Made by a program: the position numbers and the translations under genes
Source: Axinella damicornis
Lineage: Eukaryota; Porifera; Demospongiae; Axinellida; Axinellidae
DNA: 64,000 bases
Direction: 5' to 3'
Assembly (NCBI GenBank): GCA_963931865.1
Contig: OZ007507.1
Location: 3,688,077 to 3,752,076, forward strand
Shown here: piece after piece, positions 54,001-64,000 of the stretch
Layout of the letters: the number at the start of each line of letters is the position of its first letter
How positions within the stretch are numbered: position 1 is the stretch's first letter
Notes under the pieces: model-generated
Seen by the model: the letters and a program-made list of their open reading frames with translations, nothing else
What the model was told of the DNA's origin: nothing
The model's database searches: none

Positions 54001-57000
54001 TAGCAGCTGTCAGGTACTTAAGCTTGCTTTATGTTCACCAAGGGAAGTGGGTTTAATAGGTGACCAATTGGGGTTCTTCCTGTATGCCATTACAGTGCAT
54101 ACATTACAGTTTAGCACCAATGGATGGACTAGCAGTCCTGAGTACCATTAGACTTGTACACCATCTCTATGTCTCGGCACTCCAGTGCTGAGACAAAAAT
54201 ACCCTAGACAACTTGTGCATGTAGGGCGAGCCTGAGTGAGTGCTTATGCACCACACACATGATTTGCATTACTTGCATTGACATGGCTGTCATCAGAATG
54301 TGAGGTTTATAATGGCACCCATACCACCACCACTGTGGTATTGGTCAGGTGTACCAGGTAGGGGGATGAAGCTACAGGTGGGGGGAGAATGCTACCAGGT
54401 GGCACTGCTGCCAGTTGGCTAAGACTTGTTGGGCTTCATTTACAAAACTTTGTGTGAATATTTATGCTTTCTTGTAGTTTTTACATCACCAAGGCAGCAG
54501 TGAGTACACCCAATATAAAAAGCCTTTGATGTGCGTTTGCAATGGGAGGCTGTATGTGATAGTTCGGCTACAAAGAGCGATAGGCAGTCATTACTTAATT
54601 CCTGGTGGCCGTACTGATCCACAGTCCCAACCATGTACCCTCTCAGCCTGGTAAATGTGTGAGAAAATTTTTCCCCCACACGCTTGCAAGTGCCATTATA
54701 GTGACTGGTGTACGAGCCACCCTGAATGTACATGTAAAGAAAGCTTTCACTTAATGAATATACTCACCAAGTCGGAACAGTCACTGAAATGAATCCCCCC
54801 CCCCCCCCCCCCCACCACCACACACGTGCACACACACACACAGTGATAAGCTGCGGAAGTGTCTTGGGATTCGTGGGGAGGAGTACCCCCCGTACATCTA
54901 CCGCATGAGAGAACTGGGCTATCCCCCAGGGTACAGACTGCTGGAGAGCGAGAAGACACTGAGGCTGTACGAGGACAGCGATGGTAAGAGGAAGCAGTGC
55001 TAGCCTCATTCCCAGGCCATGCATGGGAACGAGGCTAGTGGGTATGTTTACTTTGGCTGACACAACGGACCTAGCTAGCCTCGTGCTGCGACCATCACCA
55101 GTAACGTGTGCCGTAGATCCCAGCGCAAAAGCTTTTCGTAAGCCACCACCCAGTACGCTTGGTGACAGAATTCCTTGGGTTGAAAAGGTGATGTGGACAT
55201 CAGGAAGTTGCAGTAGGGTGCGCCTGCAAAGAGGATAAGAGGATCCAGCTAAACCAGTAGCCTCATTCCACGCCACCACTTGGAAACACACACTGAGAAG
55301 AATTCAGATTAGGTGGTGATAAAGATTGATACAAATATCACTTTAACCTTCAAAATACCCATTGAAGGCAGCACTTTATTGTGAAACCGTCCATTCTCTA
55401 CTAATGGGCTTCACTTTCATGGAGTTGCTGCACCACTTTTGGTCTTTGGAGAGAGAATGGAGAGAGAAAAGGCTGTGAGCAAGCAATGAACACGAGGGTT
55501 GTCACTCTACATAGCGGCATGTGTGCATCCATGAGTGGAGAAGTGTAGTGAACACGCGCCATGTGAAAACTTCTGAGATTGGGTCAAATAAAAACTTGAT
55601 TGATAATTGGTTGTTGGAATGTGATCTGATATTCCTGCACTGCTTTAAACTTTGCATTACAGATCCAACTCCGTACGAGAACAATCACCCACGAGTCCAA
55701 GGTATGTGGTGTATGTGAAGATGGATCACCGTATTACGGTCGTCTGCACGATTGAGGACAGTGCGGAGGTGGGGGGTGTTCGTTTTTTAGCATCGCATTC
55801 CTCCAGTATTGAATTCCCTTCGGCACATTAGCGGCACCTTTTGACTATCATTAGTGGTAACTGCCAGTAACCTAATACTCCTGTGTAGTTCCGCAAGAAG
55901 ATTAACAGCCAATTGGTTGGACAGCACCACACTTTCCCTTTCCACTGTCCTGTTGAAATATCTGGTTGGTTGAAGGACATGCGACTAGCGCTAACTTCGC
56001 CTGCTTCGTCATACTCAACATACTTCTCACAGCAATTTTCTCTGGTGTTTCAAATCTGTTTACGATAGCACACATTCCACCATCAACTCATCTTTTGTCC
56101 AGAGATCTTCTATGAGGGATTTAATTCCTGCGACCAGGAAGAGAGAACAGCTGGCAACGGTCAAGACGAGGTATGCATGAGTCTCTGCTGGAATGACAAA
56201 TATCATATCAGTAGTGCAAGACAATACAGCAGATTGGATGTTCCTACAAGTGGATGTGGTACGTATGTCCAGCTTGTGGATTGGCTATCTACATTTCATG
56301 TCTTTTGAAACAACAGTTGTGCAAGCAAGCTAGTCTTGCTAGTCTAGCAACTGGTTATTTATCCTTTTCAATAAGGCCCTCCATTGGCCTGTAGGTCATA
56401 TGATAAGATTATAAAGCCACAAGCTAATTTGGCTGTTTTCTTAAGAGTGGAGACCCCACTACTGGTAGCTGGTGAAAGATATAGGTATAGGCTAATAGCT
56501 TACAGCCTCGTTCCAATTCACCATGTCACGTGACGACCATGCTCAAAGCTATAGGTATGATAGCGCTAGCAATGGCGGCCAAAGGGAAGACAACAATTAT
56601 TACAGCACTCACAACTTCGCCAGCACGGTGAGTTTCAGCACATAAGCACGACAGCAATCAAAACAGAATCTTTTGTTGACCTTTCATGAGAGCTGTACTA
56701 GCAACGAAAGTCGAAGAGAGCCACTCAAGCAATGGCTGCTGACAGGAAGACTTGTATCTCCACCACGTTGGGGAGTTTTCAGCATTTGCATTTGGGGCAG
56801 TGCATGATAGCGCTGATGATGGTGTAGTTAGAATCTTTGTACACCAGTCGTAAGTAGTCAAACATTAATTATTAAATTTTTACGCAGCACAATTTTTAGC
56901 CTCGTTCCCAGGCCTCCCACGCGGCCTGGGAACGAGGCTACACAATTTTCCCCTACCAATTAGGCAGGCTTACTTTCTAGACGCATCTTTTTCGCTGAGG

Positions 57001-58503
57001 CCACAGCATTCATTGTACAGTTGACGAGGCACTTAATGACCTGCAAAATCAGTTTTACCTGGCCTAACTGGCCGTGGCTCAGTGGCTAGCATAGGACAGC
57101 TCTGATGCAGCCATCAGGCTCCTCTCAGTACCAACATGTACATAAACTACAAACCACTGCTCTTGGAGGCATGTATATTGTTTATGTTAGGGACTTTGAT
57201 CTTCCAGGCCAGCCTTTGAACTTTGTTGGGTGAATGTATATGTACATATTTACAGTAAAGCTGTTGTACTTGTCTACTTGTACAGTGCAGATCTAGTACA
57301 AGAGGTTGTAGGCTCCACTGTTGTTGTACAACTATTTTTAGGGCCACAAGAAAAGGACATTATGTTAGTGGTTGATTAATTAGGAAGTATTTCCCAAGCC
57401 CCAGGTGAGAAAAAACACAACCCACAAGTGTTCCATATTGCCCCAGGCAAGAAAATACACAACTCAACTGCACCAAATGGCCCACAAGTAAAGTGCTTCT
57501 AACATTGGGATATGGTGCCAAATGAACGGCTGACATCTGGACCTTACACTGCTTGTCCTCCTATACTTAAGGTTGGTCATGGGTATTTGTCAACTTTTCT
57601 TAACGCTTTCAATCGCAGACACCTACAGCTGTAGCCTTGGGATGGGCTAGTTGCGCTTCTATTTTTATATGGATTGGAAATACAACCTTGGGACGAAGAT
57701 ATAAAGCGCAAATGAGAGTACTACTATATAATATTATTACTCAAATACTAGAAACCTATCACAACGGTGCCATACCTCTTATAACTTGACAAGGAGGGGC
57801 ACTCAATAGCCAAATGAGTCAGCTATCTTAAGAGCATGTCTTCCTTGAGAGATCAAAGTGAGCATCTACTCAGTAGAGTACAAGGAGGTGGGTCACACAC
57901 TTAGCCAACACCTGCATTCAGGATCATGTAAACATTGCTGAGGGTGTGAGCATGAATTACATTTGCGAAAGGAATGGGAATGAAAACTAAGTACTCCATT
58001 GTTCTGCAGGAGAATGGTGATGAGTCCTGCATGCAAGGCCAGGAAATTACGCTAGACGATGATGAAAGCATGGAGGAACAGGTGGCCCAGAGCGATGAAG
58101 AGCAGGTGACCAAGAGCAAGCAGAAGGGTGATTTTGACGACTTGGGGTCACTAAGTGATTACGAATTTGGTGAGCAAGACCCAAGAATGCATCCCGCACA
58201 CAGTGATAATTACCTAGTTACCTTCTCATTAGAAGTTTAATTATCTTTGCAGAGGAGGGAGAGGATGGGGGAGAGATGGTGGGATTTGCACTGCGGAAGT
58301 TACTGAAGAATCAACCCATCTCTAAAGACCCTGTGACCCAAGAAGATGACGATCTACTAAACAGTCCAACTGAAGAGAAGAGGCACTTTTCTCTTGACTT
58401 TCCACCAGGGTTGGTCCACGATGTGAGCGAGTGCGAGACATCTCCTAAAAGGTGGAATGCACTCAGGAGGATACTAGACAAGACCAAGACTCCAAATCAA
58501 TGA
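42054..58503 (+). CDS. ZCCHC8: Zinc finger CCHC domain-containing protein 8 (NEXT complex scaffold)
   Basis: Fifteen exons: 42054-42180, 42900-42948, 43017-43136, 43209-43302, 44435-44503, 44940-45064, 45126-45188, 45380-45446, 46894-46970, 49649-49705, 54844-54983, 55663-55701, 56103-56170, 58010-58169, 58253-58503. All phases close, giving about 501 aa (human about 707, so the Pro-rich region is shorter). An N-terminal acidic and coiled-coil segment (LIEELKNEISHLKQKL) is followed by GSVEYYRGFCLDQLGAPVEQ, a CCHC zinc knuckle, RRQEYMDS, and the PSP domain (VDRFAKFVPGIIS, PPYIYRMRELGYPPGYRL). The acidic C-terminus ends with a GFALRKLLKN motif resembling the vertebrate end. With MTR4 and RBM7, ZCCHC8 forms the NEXT complex that feeds nuclear transcripts to the exosome. 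Exons 4-5 and 11-13 are the least conserved. Introns 9 and 10 (2.7 and 5.1 kb) hold most of the repeats. Confidence 0.93.
42181..42899 (+). other. U12-type (minor spliceosome) AT-AC intron 1 of ZCCHC8
   Basis: The intron starts ATATCCTTTT, a perfect match to the U12 5' splice site consensus. It ends AC at 42898-42899. A U12-like branch site, CACCTTGACC, places its A at 42889, 10 nt before the intron end, which is within the usual U12 spacing. Joining 42180 to 42900 restores phase and gives LKNEISHLKQKL, which aligns without gaps to the human coiled coil LRAENQELKRKL. No ordinary GT-AG pair gives this alignment. Confidence 0.82.
43821..43949. mobile_element. 129-bp fold-back element in ZCCHC8 intron 4
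   Basis: GGATCTACTACGTTGACGCGG and the complementary end (AACATCCAAGTTGACGTAGT AGATCC, split here) form arms of about 55 bp around a centre near 43880. Some open frame crosses it, but the palindrome shows it is a fold-back. Confidence 0.7.
44510..44870. repeat. ~40-bp degenerate tandem array in ZCCHC8 intron 5
   Basis: Units of the form GACTGAGCTCCACCCCC, AAGTG, TTGATTGGTTGCTA recur six or more times, interrupted by the MITE at 44696-44796. Confidence 0.75.
44696..44796. mobile_element. 101-bp fold-back MITE with 9-bp target duplication
   Basis: ATGCCTCATTCCCAGG and the near-complement CTGGGAACCAGGCTA termini. The exact flanking repeat is AGACTGAGC (44687-44695 and 44797-44805). Because the surrounding tandem array also contains AGACTGAGC, the duplication is less decisive here than at other copies. 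Confidence 0.7.
46083..46481. mobile_element. ~400-bp MITE, long TAGCCTCG subfamily
   Basis: Terminal arms of about 60 bp (TAGCCTCGTTTCCAGGCTGT, GGAGAAACGGCC, CAACTTCCGC, AGTTCAAACTGT) are inverted at the right end. AGATCTT on both flanks is a 7-8 bp target duplication. The same subfamily is at 50985-51327. It lies in ZCCHC8 intron 8. Confidence 0.78.
46971..49648. other. ZCCHC8 intron 9
   Basis: A 2.7-kb intron without recognisable genes. It contains weak short repeats around 48950-49030 (GTGTTTAG / GAGCTAAC) and two related segments at about 49335-49400 and 49549-49610 that both carry TTTCCCTCCAAAACTGGTCT. Confidence 0.55.
50985..51327. mobile_element. 343-bp MITE, same subfamily as 46083-46481
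   Basis: TAGCCTCGTTCCCAGGCCGT, GGAGAAATGGC, CAACTTCCGCAAGTTC, with inverted counterparts at the right end (GAACTTGCG, GGCCTGGGAACAAGGCTA). No clear target duplication. Confidence 0.75.
51342..51800. mobile_element. Composite/nested MITE with 9-bp target duplication
   Basis: The outer ends TAGCCTCATTCCCAGGCC and GGGAACGAGGCTA are flanked by an exact GTAAAGGAT (51333-51341 and 51801-51809). Inside, the CCCGTTTT...GACAATAATACACGG...ATGC block appears in both orientations. A TCACTTGATGAATGATACCA segment is duplicated around 51655-51715, suggesting a nested insertion or rearrangement. Confidence 0.72.
56897..56940. mobile_element. 44-bp fold-back MITE with 9-bp target duplication
   Basis: TAGCCTCGTTCCCAGGCC and GGCCTGGGAACGAGGCTA with an 8-bp centre. 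The exact flanking repeat is CACAATTTT (56888-56896 and 56941-56949). It lies in ZCCHC8 intron 13. Confidence 0.85.
57064..57130 (+). repeat. Possible tRNA-derived SINE 5' fragment
   Basis: GGCCGTGGCTCAGTGGCTAGC resembles the 5' half of a tRNA with a good A box (TGGCTCAGTGG). No GGTTCGA-type B box follows at the right distance, so it is not an intact tRNA. A truncated SINE head or chance are both possible. Confidence 0.25.
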
Positions 58504-59783
58504 TGCCATTATCATCGAACTGCCATTCTAATCACATCATTATACTGTGCCAAATGTGATCACTGAATGATTGAGTCAAAAGTGTCCATATTTGGGTATG
58601 TTCTTTAGACCTTGCGTAACAGCATTGTGCTGTGTAAGTTGCGCTGGTGTAATAGGTCACGGTATCTAACTAAGTAACATGTGACCACCTTTTTGATTCA
58701 GCACACTAGAACACAAGCCAAGATCAATTTTGCATTGTCAATCCTGTCATATGACTGGCATGGCCTCAATCTGTACTGCCCCCAACTGCTTCCTGAATAT
58801 ATACCCTCGTACAACAATGCTCCTTGCAGAGATGTGATGCTTGATTAACTTCCCATCCAGCTCACATCACTATAATAGAGTCCCAAAGCCAATTGTGCGC
58901 ACCCCAGTAACTGATTCCACTGACATCCCAAGTGTTCAAAGCCCCCTCATTTGGTCCGACGGAATCAAGAAAGGCAGGTGTGAAGACAGATGCATGTGCA
59001 GTGTTCCAAGCCAGACCAATTTCAAGTGAGGCTCATGCAAGCCTCGTTCCCAGGCTGTGGGAACGAGGTCAGGACCCACTATGCCACAACACCATAACAA
59101 AAAACTATCAGTCACCTACAAGCACAAAGCAATACTAAATGCCAAACAGCACACCATCTGGCATAAGAATTTCTGTTCCACATCCCAGCTCTTGAGTTTA
59201 CTAAACATGTAGGCAGGTCGCTTTCAAGTACTCAACCCTTCACCATTCTTGATCTTCCTATTTGCCAGAACCTCACAACACTGAGGTTCTACTGGTGCCT
59301 CCCTTTGAAGTCCACTCAAACAATAAGACTCGGGATTCAATAACATGATTCTTGCACATGTGCAGCATACAACAGATACCAGTGAGGAGAATTTGCACTG
59401 AGTACACAAACTTCCACATTATTGTGCAACATAAATTATGGTGTGGGAAATGAGTCGTTACACATACTACACAAATAAATACCAAGTGACTACACCCATA
59501 CATACAGGACGATACAAGCACAGATACAAAGCCACTAAATAATTAGGTCTTGGTTTTTTGCTTAATTCTGCAATGTGGACACTTGTTAACAGTTCCAAGT
59601 CAACTTGTGCTGAGGTAAATAATAAGTAGTCGTCCGTCAAAGAGCTTGCTGCTACATAATACAAAGAATCCAAATTAGGATAACAGTAAAGTGAGTTGTT
59701 AGTGACTGACATCTCTGCCAAATTTTAATGGTCCCAGACCATTTGAGTTCGCATTGAGAAGTTACACTCCCTAAGCGTGGTGG
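58504..59783. other. Convergent intergenic region ZCCHC8 / SH3 adaptor
   Basis: About 1.3 kb holding the 3' ends of both genes. A minimal TAGCCTCG-type fold-back remnant (GCCTCGTTCCCAGGC to TGGGAACGAGG) is at about 59040-59068. No gene was recognised. Confidence 0.5.
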
Positions 59784-62700
59784 CTATACCACAGGAGGGA
59801 CAACTAGGGACACAGGAATGAAACCACATTTGTCAGTTCTTGGACAGTAGGCCCATATCCGTTCGGCCCCGGCCTGCTTGAGAACATCAGCAAATACTGT
59901 CTCTGCAAACTCTATGCTCAGTTCGTCATCTTGTGTGGCAGTGTAGTCCATAAGGACGATTAACTTGCTCCCGATTCTCTTGATATCGTTCTTCTCCATC
60001 AACACAGGATTCTGAGGGTTGTTCCTCATTCTGGCCAGTTCGTGAAAGCGTTGCTTGGCTTGCGATCTTGCTTGCTTGGCAGCTGTCTGAGCTCTCGAAC
60101 GTTCGTAGTAGTATCGTCTTGCTTGTCTGGTACGGTCAGTTGGTCTGGAAGCAGATCGTGATCTCAGGGCATTGCTCTGCAGCACTGTAGAGAAAGGAGA
60201 AGACAAAACAAAGTTGTAAAGTCCTTCTGTCGCACACCACATAAGTCAAATATGATTAACAGCCCATGAAAATTGCCATTGCTTCTATCTTCAGAAGGCA
60301 TCCAAGCCCAACTTGCCAACATACATGGAAAACCACATGCAGAGAGTCTGGCTGGGCTTAGTACCCCCCCTCACACTGTGTTCCTTCCAGGAGAGTCCCA
60401 GGAAACCACAGGTGTTGCCATACCCTTACCACTCCCTTTGGGCATCAGCCATTCACCCAAATAAGTAATTACTGGCTCAAGAAAGCAAACGAGATGGTAT
60501 TGCGTCTTGGCACATTCAAATCCCATTCTGGCCGTCCTTTGAACAGTGGGGGCCCTGTAGCTAAAACAAAGTCTACCATGCCCCCATATAGCGTGAATAG
60601 TTTCCAAGGCTGTATTTGAAATGGGGCCACTGTTTTCACACAAGTTTACTTGGAGCACAACTACTGCCATAGCCACAACAGCAGTAGGATACACTCCTCC
60701 TCAAAAGTTATATTTCTAATTCATGAAGCGAGCACCATCAGAAAGAAAGTCCTTGCAGATGAAGCACGGCAAGGTGCAGAACTGACAAGCTTACAAAAAA
60801 CCTGCCACGAGCAACCAAAACCACCAAGGGGTACTTCCCAAGTGCTCACCCTTTTGAGAAGCAATGGATGACTAACCCAATGAGATTTGTCATTCCTATG
60901 CTGGGTGTGAGGGTTCACAAACAAGCCAACTTCCAAGTACTTACTTCAAAGAGCAGACATGATATGAATCTCATTCAGAAATACTGCAATTGTAAACAAC
61001 ATTCACTGGTTCATCTGTCCGCCACACTGAAACATGATCCTCCACAGCACATGCAAAGAAGTACCCCAAGCTGGCCAAGCAGCCACCCCCAAGCAACTTC
61101 ACTGCACATACAGACAAAGGACTAGAAACCAACTTGAAGGACTACCCCAACACCTGCGCGTGCATACCATTTCAAAGCTGACACTTCCTTCAGCAGAGGG
61201 ATAAATTGGATCAGAAGAGCTTAATCGTGCCAAGAGACAGACTGACCTTCAAAACAAGGGGGAGTTGAACATACAGACCCCCAAAAAGGCTCTAAAATTA
61301 TGCTAGGATGTCTAGTAAATACTTTGGAATTTGAATGTTGTACACATCTCCAAAATGGAATCTGATCCTGAGAGGCGGTCCTATTACAGGGATAAACTGA
61401 TTATCCTACACTGGTGGGGTATGAATGTACCAGTCTGGAAGTGACTCTGAAGTAAAATCATAGTGTTGAAATTCTAACTTGACTGACTTAAGGATATTCA
61501 GGGACAACACCACAACAATATAGGACATACTGAACCTCAGGGCATAAACCTTGTGAAAATATGTAATCAATTGGTGATGAAAGAGCTGATAGCAGTAGCA
61601 TGCCTCTACAAGCCTAAACTTACAGGGATGGTTTCCAAGGGAACAGCAGGACCGAGGGACGAACCCCTCATCCCCTGGCGTAGTCTCCACCCACAGCCAG
61701 AAGGGATCCTCTGCATTCAGCACCTTCACTCTCTCTCCCTTTCCCACAAATACCTCGTCCTCCTCCTTCGCTTCAAAATCGTGTATCACGACGAGTTCTT
61801 CAATAAACATTCTGTCAAATGAGTCCAATTCTGGCTTTCCCTCTGTCGGTCTGCTGCATTCTCGCATTGATGAGGCATCCAAGATGCAATGAAGCGACTT
61901 TGCCGAGCGGGGGTAGCGACGTGAGCGCATGTCAAGGCCCGTGGGATACTCCACAGCTGACGTGTATCCACTCAGATGCCTGCAGTCGTCCATGGGGGAG
62001 CCACTGCCCAACCTTCGAATACCAGGTCTAGATTCTTCTTGGCTGCCATGGAATCCTGCATGCACACTGTATGCTGGGACCATATCTCCAATCTGCGTCC
62101 TGTGCCCTCGACCCCCGCTTCCACGTCCGCCATAGACATGTCTCCTGCCAGAAGAGGGCATGTCTGTGTCGTAACCAGACGGATATATATCGTGGTCGTT
62201 GCAGAACTCGGGCTCTGACTGGTAACCTGCGTATTTCCGAGAGGGTCTCACGAAGGTATACGGAATGTATCCTGCTTCGCCAGATTTTGTCACTGCGTAT
62301 ACCCAGTCATTGTTCTTGTACAGCACCTTCACCCGCTGCCCCTTCCTCACCGCTAGCTCTTCTTGACAACAAGGATTATAATCTCGAATGGCTGTCATGC
62401 GCAGGTTGGCAGGGCGGTCTCGCGTGGCCCTGTGGAGCATTTTTCCCTCGAATGATCCCTCGTCTGTTTGGTAGCCGGAGGTATGCGTGGAATGGCTGTC
62501 GTTGCTGGTCGAGCTGGCGCTCTGCTGCGAGTCATTCTCGCAGCTACAGTGTGCGTGTCCGTGCGAATGGCTGTGAGGAGCGTGAGAACTCGAAGCGTGG
62601 GATGAAGTATGGGACTGCTGCGAGTCTTTTCGCTGCACGGGTGAGTTGGACGCAGCTGCAGTTGCCGCAGAAGCGGGACTTTGGGAAGGGTTCTTGCGTA

Positions 62701-62979
62701 CGATAGGCTGGTCAAGATGCGATACAGCAGCCACTTTAGGGGTGACGATCCTATCGAAAAACTGCGGTACAGGTACGTCCCCTGTGTGTCGATGCTTCTT
62801 GCCTGCGGGCAAGAGAAACGTACCACAATCAAAACACGGTACACACAAGTCAAGTGTACATGCACTAACACAAACATTGCTTCCAACACGTCTAAATACT
62901 TTACCAAGGGGATGCTTTGAGAGCACGTACCTTTCTTCTTGGGGCGCTGGAAAGGAGCTGGGCAGAGTACCAGCGACAT
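59784..62979 (-). CDS. Triple-SH3 adaptor protein (Dlish/Vamana-like)
   Basis: Three exons on the minus strand (62979-62931, 62802-61624, 60184-59784) close in phase and give about 542 aa. SH3 domains lie at about 150-203 (LRMTAIRDYNP to GYIPYTFVRP), 352-405 (LVVIHDFEAKEEDEV to GFVPRSCCSL) and 480-540 (LIVLMDYTATQDDELSIEFA to CGFIPVSLVVPPVV, the C-terminus). The N-terminus MSLVLCPAPFQRPKKK is followed by a His/Ser-rich linker. There is no enzymatic domain, so it should act as a scaffold. Three SH3 domains with the last at the extreme C-terminus, and a short N-terminus with Cys-Pro and basic residues, recall Drosophila Dlish/Vamana, a Fat-Dachs pathway adaptor. That link is from memory of architecture and is tentative. 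The open frame runs past the exon 2 donor at 61624; the splice to 60184 supplies the third SH3. Confidence 0.82.
60185..61623. other. Intron 2 of the SH3 adaptor gene
   Basis: 1.4 kb of unremarkable AT-rich sequence. I see no coding sequence, RNA gene or transposon in it. Confidence 0.5.
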
Positions 62980-63825
62980 GTTCAGTGGTTTGCAGACGAG
63001 TGAGCACGGTTGAAACAGCGACTATACTGAGTACAAACTATCAAACTGCACCTTCGAAGGTCACAGATCGCTCAGAAAGCGTAAAGTGAGAGTTATTACA
63101 TGCCTCGCCGAATTATATGCAATGAAAAGTGCAAACTATGCAATTATGTAACATGCAGTGCAGTGCAGTTGCAATGCGTGCACCGCGTGACGTCATCTAC
63201 TAATTTTAGCTTCCGTGGCGCGCAAATCGCAATCTTTGAAGTTCAATTAGTGGTTCTGCTAGTTTGCATAAGAACATGTCCTCAACAATACATGTACTAG
63301 CAAGAGTTCAGAGCCTTTTTCGTTCACCCCACTTCCTGTAGGGAGGGACAACACTTAATGGTTTATATTGGCCTGCTAAAGTGGCATACAATAGTAGCTA
63401 TAGTGAACCTGTGCTGCTTTACAGTGTACAGCAACATACATCATCAACCTCCTACGTATACATTATATATCATTGTAATATGCTGCCACTTTATACTAGG
63501 GTAATGCATTGCATTGTGGGGTGAGCGTGAGTGAGTGCGTGCACATGACTGTTATCCGAATGCGACTAAGAACAGCACAACCTCAGGCCAGGACTGTCCT
63601 AGCCTCGTTACCAGGCCGTGTAGGAGAAACGGCCTGGGAACGAGGCCTGGGAATGAGGCCAGGTCTGTCCAGGACATGTGATGGCTTGAAGCACTCTCCC
63701 CGTTATCATGACATGCATGCTCTAGCCCCACTGCACACATCCTTATAAGGCCTTGTTGAGGCAGACTGTTCATCGTTCGTGTCTATCATCTGGACAGTCT
63801 CCGGCTCCAAGTCGACGTCGTTGCA
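62980..63825. promoter_or_regulatory. Divergent intergenic region at the right edge
   Basis: Should contain the promoter of the SH3 adaptor gene (leftwards). It includes a TAGCCTCG-family fold-back at about 63600-63660 with CTGTCC on both sides, and a TTATAAGG motif at about 63742 that could be a TATA-like element for a rightward gene. Confidence 0.4.
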
Positions 63826-63828
63826 ATG
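63826..63828 (+). CDS. Possible first coding exon (ATG only) of a gene running off the window
   Basis: ATG is followed directly by GTGAGT, a strong splice donor. A TATA-like TTATAAGG lies about 85 bp upstream, with CGTTCG- and GTCGAC-containing leader sequence between. A first coding exon consisting of little more than ATG is common in highly expressed animal genes such as ribosomal-protein genes. The rest lies outside the window, so the product cannot be named. Confidence 0.3.
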
Positions 63829-64000
63829 GTGAGTCGTTTGTAGTTTGAATTAACATGTGACGCAAGACCACAAAATATACGAGCAGGAAGTGATTATGGC
63901 ACGACGTACAATACAAATAAACAAAATTCACAGCAAACCTGTCGATGTGGGGCTCACTCATGCTCGCCCCAATTATTCCCATATACTTCCACTATTGCGA

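Larger units (their letters stand above)
49706..54843. other. ZCCHC8 intron 10
   Basis: The longest intron in the window (5.1 kb). It carries MITEs (50985-51327, 51342-51800), a small hairpin CTCGGCACCGAAGTGCCGAG at about 50362-50381 with a relative at about 54173-54195, a degenerate GGTAAC-type repeat at about 52350-52430, and a GTTAACTGATT/GCTCACC repeat at about 53000-53115. A C-run and CA repeat (54797-54843) abut the acceptor of exon 11. No gene was recognised. Confidence 0.55.

Noticed and set aside
61406..61623. C-terminal extension of the long SH3 open frame
   Set aside because: It runs past a good splice donor at 61624 into sequence without SH3 features; splicing to 60184 gives a third complete SH3 domain.

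Overview
This is a stretch of an animal nuclear genome. The genes have many phase-consistent spliceosomal introns, and the products are metazoan or eukaryote-wide: a TRAF-like RING/MATH protein, an ABCB half-transporter, ribosomal protein L23A, ROGDI, VMP1, USP32, ZCCHC8 and a triple-SH3 adaptor. No prokaryotic features were seen. Close gene packing, mostly short introns, a single-exon TRAF-like gene and a high load of small fold-back transposons suggest a non-vertebrate animal. A demosponge-type genome is my best guess, but this is inference and the species cannot be named from the window.

Layout. 1-2.5 kb: broken Ty3/Gypsy gag sequence, a hammerhead-like repeat motif and a duplicated anonymous repeat. 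2.5-4.1 kb (+): intronless TRAF-like gene. 5.5-10.6 kb (-): 16-exon ABCB half-transporter, head-to-head with RPL23A (10.8-12.0 kb, +) over 134 bp. 12.2-16.1 kb (+): ROGDI, tail-to-tail with VMP1 (16.25-22.4 kb, -, 12 exons). 23.0-41.0 kb (+): a complete 33-exon USP32 gene encoding about 1753 aa. 42.05-58.5 kb (+): a 15-exon ZCCHC8 gene whose first intron has the marks of a U12-type AT-AC intron. 59.8-63.0 kb (-): a three-exon triple-SH3 adaptor. The right edge may hold the first exon of another + strand gene.

Exon boundaries were assigned by hand from splice sites, reading-phase continuity and remembered family sequence. Within each multi-exon gene all phases close and give an uninterrupted protein of plausible length.

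The genes do not form one pathway. They are housekeeping and membrane-traffic functions: translation (RPL23A), V-ATPase assembly (ROGDI), ER-membrane and autophagy remodelling (VMP1), Golgi/endosomal deubiquitination (USP32), nuclear RNA surveillance (ZCCHC8) and lysosomal or organelle peptide transport (ABCB).

The most distinctive content outside the genes is a dense population of fold-back elements with termini like TAGCCTCGTTCCCAGGC. Several have exact 9-bp target duplications, and some are only 44-46 bp long. Two larger elements also carry 9-bp duplications. Single hAT-like (8 bp), pogo-like (TA) and TTAA-flanked elements are present too. Introns are rich in CA/GT microsatellites, G-runs and minisatellites, and several splice acceptors are formed by the end of a CA repeat.
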